Assembly: GCF_014646635.1 (NCBI RefSeq)
Contig: NZ_BMNQ01000001.1
Coordinates: forward strand, 119,976 to 183,975
DNA from: Lentibacillus kapialis
GTDB taxonomy: Bacteria; Bacillota; Bacilli; Bacillales; Amphibacillaceae
DNA length: 64,000 nucleotides
Direction: 5' to 3'
Position numbers and translations under genes: made by a program. This document shows, piece after piece, positions 62,400-64,000 of the stretch. Positions within the stretch are counted from its first letter, which is position 1. Each line of letters begins with the position of its first letter. Below the pieces are notes generated by a model. That model saw only the letters and a list, made by a program, of their open reading frames with translations. It made no database searches and had not been told where the DNA came from.

Positions 62400-63794
62400 A
62401 TGGATACACTCTATATTGCTTTGAATGTTGCTGTTCTTGTGGCATTGATCGGGCTTTTAATACGCATGCAGCAGAAGCATTATTCGTTCAGCAAACGCGT
62501 GTTTACCGGGCTTGGACTGGGCATCGTGCTTGGTGCAGGGCTGCAGGCGATTTATGGCGCTGGTTCAGAAGTGACGTCCCAGACAACCGTATGGTACGAC
62601 ATTGTGGGAAGTGGGTATGTCCAATTATTGATAATGATTGTTATACCACTTGTCATGGTGTCCATTATTCAGTCAATTATTAACTTGGAAAAATCATCTG
62701 ACCTTGGGAAAATCTCCGGATGGATTATAGGTTTTCTTGTATCAACCGCAATGGTAGCGGCACTTGTGGGCATTGGAAGTGCTGTGGTATTCAACTTGGA
62801 TGCAAGTGAAATAGAGGCGGGGCAGGCGGAGCAGCAACGCGGCTCAGCAATGGAATCACAGCTCGGTGATATAGAGGGAATGACAATCCCTGAGCAGATT
62901 TTAAGCTTTATCCCGTCAAATATATTTCAGGATATGACACAGGATCGTCCGACATCGGTCATTGCGATTGTTATCTTTTCAATGATTGTCGGTATAGCTG
63001 TTTTGGGACTGCGCCGGAAAAAGCCGGATGAAGCGGCGCTATTCACAAAAGGTGTAAATGCTGTATTCGCAGTCGTGATGCGGATTGTAACATTAATTCT
63101 GCGTCTTACACCATTCGGCATATTGGCTTTGATGGCAACAACAGTAGCAACGACAGATATAGCCGGCATTATGGAACTTGGCAAATTTGTGATCGCATCT
63201 TATGCTGCTCTGATTGTCATGTTCATGATTCATCTACTGCTGGTAGGCGTGTTTGGCTTAAACCCCATGACTTATTTGAAAAAGGTCTTACCGGTGTTAA
63301 GTTTTGCCTTCACGTCCCGTTCCAGTGCCGGGACAATTCCGTTGAATATACAAGCGCAGCGGAATTCGCTTGGTGTTGACCAGGGAATCGCCAATATGTC
63401 AGCATCATTTGGTGCTACCATCGGGCAAAATGGGTGTGCGGGCATTTATCCCGCAATGCTTGCTGTTATGATCGCACCGTCAGTCGGGATTAATCCGCTC
63501 ACACCGGAATTTATCATTCAGCTTGTTTTGATTATCGGCATCAGCTCATTTGGTGTAGCAGGCGTCGGCGGCGGCGCAACGTTCGCAGCATTAATTGTAC
63601 TATCGTCAATGGGGCTGCCGGTTGCACTGGCTGGTCTGTTAATTTCGATAGAAGCATTAATTGACATGGGGCGCACCGCATTGAATGTTAATGATTCTAT
63701 GCTTACAGGTACACTGACAGCACGCATCATGAAAAAGTTAAACCTGAAAACGTATCATGATAAAACAGCCATTGAACAGGAAACCGCTGTTTAA
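62400..63794 (+). CDS. tcyP: L-cystine symporter TcyP
   Basis: A 464-residue sodium:dicarboxylate symporter-fold protein. It has SRSSAGTIPLNIQAQ (hairpin serine motif), GQNGCAGIYPAMLAVM and ISIEALIDMGRTALNVNDSM, the last marking the transport core. It matches TcyP, the major cystine importer of B. subtilis, in length and sequence. It supplies sulfur and fits the sulfur-related genes near 37.9-42.4 kb. GGAGGGGG lies before the ATG. A CymR-like box lies at the promoter. Confidence 0.93.
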   Translation: MDTLYIALNVAVLVALIGLLIRMQQKHYSFSKRVFTGLGLGIVLGAGLQAIYGAGSEVTSQTTVWYDIVGSGYVQLLIMIVIPLVMVSIIQSIINLEKSSDLGKISGWIIGFLVSTAMVAALVGIGSAVVFNLDASEIEAGQAEQQRGSAMESQLGDIEGMTIPEQILSFIPSNIFQDMTQDRPTSVIAIVIFSMIVGIAVLGLRRKKPDEAALFTKGVNAVFAVVMRIVTLILRLTPFGILALMATTVATTDIAGIMELGKFVIASYAALIVMFMIHLLLVGVFGLNPMTYLKKVLPVLSFAFTSRSSAGTIPLNIQAQRNSLGVDQGIANMSASFGATIGQNGCAGIYPAMLAVMIAPSVGINPLTPEFIIQLVLIIGISSFGVAGVGGGATFAALIVLSSMGLPVALAGLLISIEALIDMGRTALNVNDSMLTGTLTARIMKKLNLKTYHDKTAIEQETAV

Positions 63795-63804
63795 TTGATT
63801 GCTA

Positions 63805-63872
63805 AACAGCCGCTCCAAATCGGGGCGGCTGCTTCTGTTGGGTGTTTTGCGCCGAGTTCCCGAGGCGCAAAG
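63805..63872 (+). terminator. Two hairpins after tcyP
   Basis: CAGCCGCTCC pairs with GGGGCGGCTG at 63807-63831, then TTTGCGCC with GGCGCAAA at 63846-63871. The first resembles a terminator with a poor T run. Confidence 0.6.
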
Positions 63873-63880
63873 TGCTCCAA

Positions 63881-64000
63881 CTCGTGCGAGAAGCACTCCA
63901 ACTCGTGCGAGAAGCACTCCAACTCGTGCGAGAAGCACTCCAACTCGTGCGAGAAGCACTCCAACTCGTGCGAGAAGCACTCCAACTCGTGCGAGAAGCA
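63881..64000. repeat. Second 21-bp tandem array (6 units, cut by the window end)
   Basis: CTCGTGCGAG recurs at 63881, 63902, 63923, 63944, 63965 and 63986, each followed by the constant spacer AAGCACTCCAA. It has the same core and period as the array at 48339 but a different, uniform spacer. It continues beyond the window. Confidence 0.95.

Overview
This window looks like chromosome from a salt-tolerant, low-to-moderate-GC Bacillaceae bacterium, probably a relative of Virgibacillus, Lentibacillus or Oceanobacillus. That assignment is inferred. It rests on many genes resembling Bacillus subtilis genes (ywqA, ypuA, yocH, ypmR/ypmS, ykhA, pgcA, tcyP, ymaD, yvbK), strong GGAGG-type ribosome binding sites, SAM-I and yybP-ykoY riboswitches, lipoprotein signal peptides, and a CPA1-type cation/proton antiporter. 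No rRNA, tRNA, phage or CRISPR locus was seen.

Layout. 1-5 kb: the start of an ABC exporter ATPase, a DoxX protein with operator-like palindromes, a lipoprotein Cu/Zn superoxide dismutase, an MFS gene broken by three 88-bp repeats, and a DUF1659/YvrJ pair. 5-16.8 kb: a SNF2 helicase with a SWIM finger, a TAXI-TRAP importer (binding protein plus fused permease), a convergent regulator of unusual architecture, nitronate monooxygenase and acyl-CoA ligase. 17-23 kb: lysozyme-like protein, RidA, iron alcohol dehydrogenase, DUF1450, an MFS transporter, YpuA and DUF3899. 22.9-28.9 kb: a complete oppABCDF operon. 29-34.3 kb: a YocH-like wall protein, the kbl-tdh threonine catabolic pair and an ABC-F ATPase. 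34.3-36 kb: gene debris around an intact YvbK. 36-42.4 kb: ypmRS, then sulfur metabolism (SAM-I-controlled sulfhydrylase with a C-terminal extension, methionine gamma-lyase) around rarD. 42.7-48.3 kb: cardiolipin synthase, YkhA, hutH, an HxlR regulator and an M29 aminopeptidase. 48.3-64 kb: a 29-unit 21-bp repeat array, recQ, brnQ between two MITE-like insertions, the antiporter, an AI-2E family exporter, pgcA, a Mn-riboswitch-controlled TerC gene, DUF488, OsmC, the cystine importer TcyP, and a second 21-bp array cut by the window end.

Themes. Gene content centres on nutrient import (oligopeptides, TRAP substrate, branched-chain amino acids, cystine), amino-acid catabolism (threonine, histidine, methionine) and envelope and ion homeostasis. 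Candidate control sites fit this: a SAM-I riboswitch, CodY-like, CymR-like, cre-like and WalR-like boxes, and a Mn riboswitch. The least explained material is the repeats: an 88-bp hairpin family that also splits the MFS gene, a MITE-like family whose target duplications are visible, and two strictly phased 21-bp arrays sharing the core CTCGTGCGAG.
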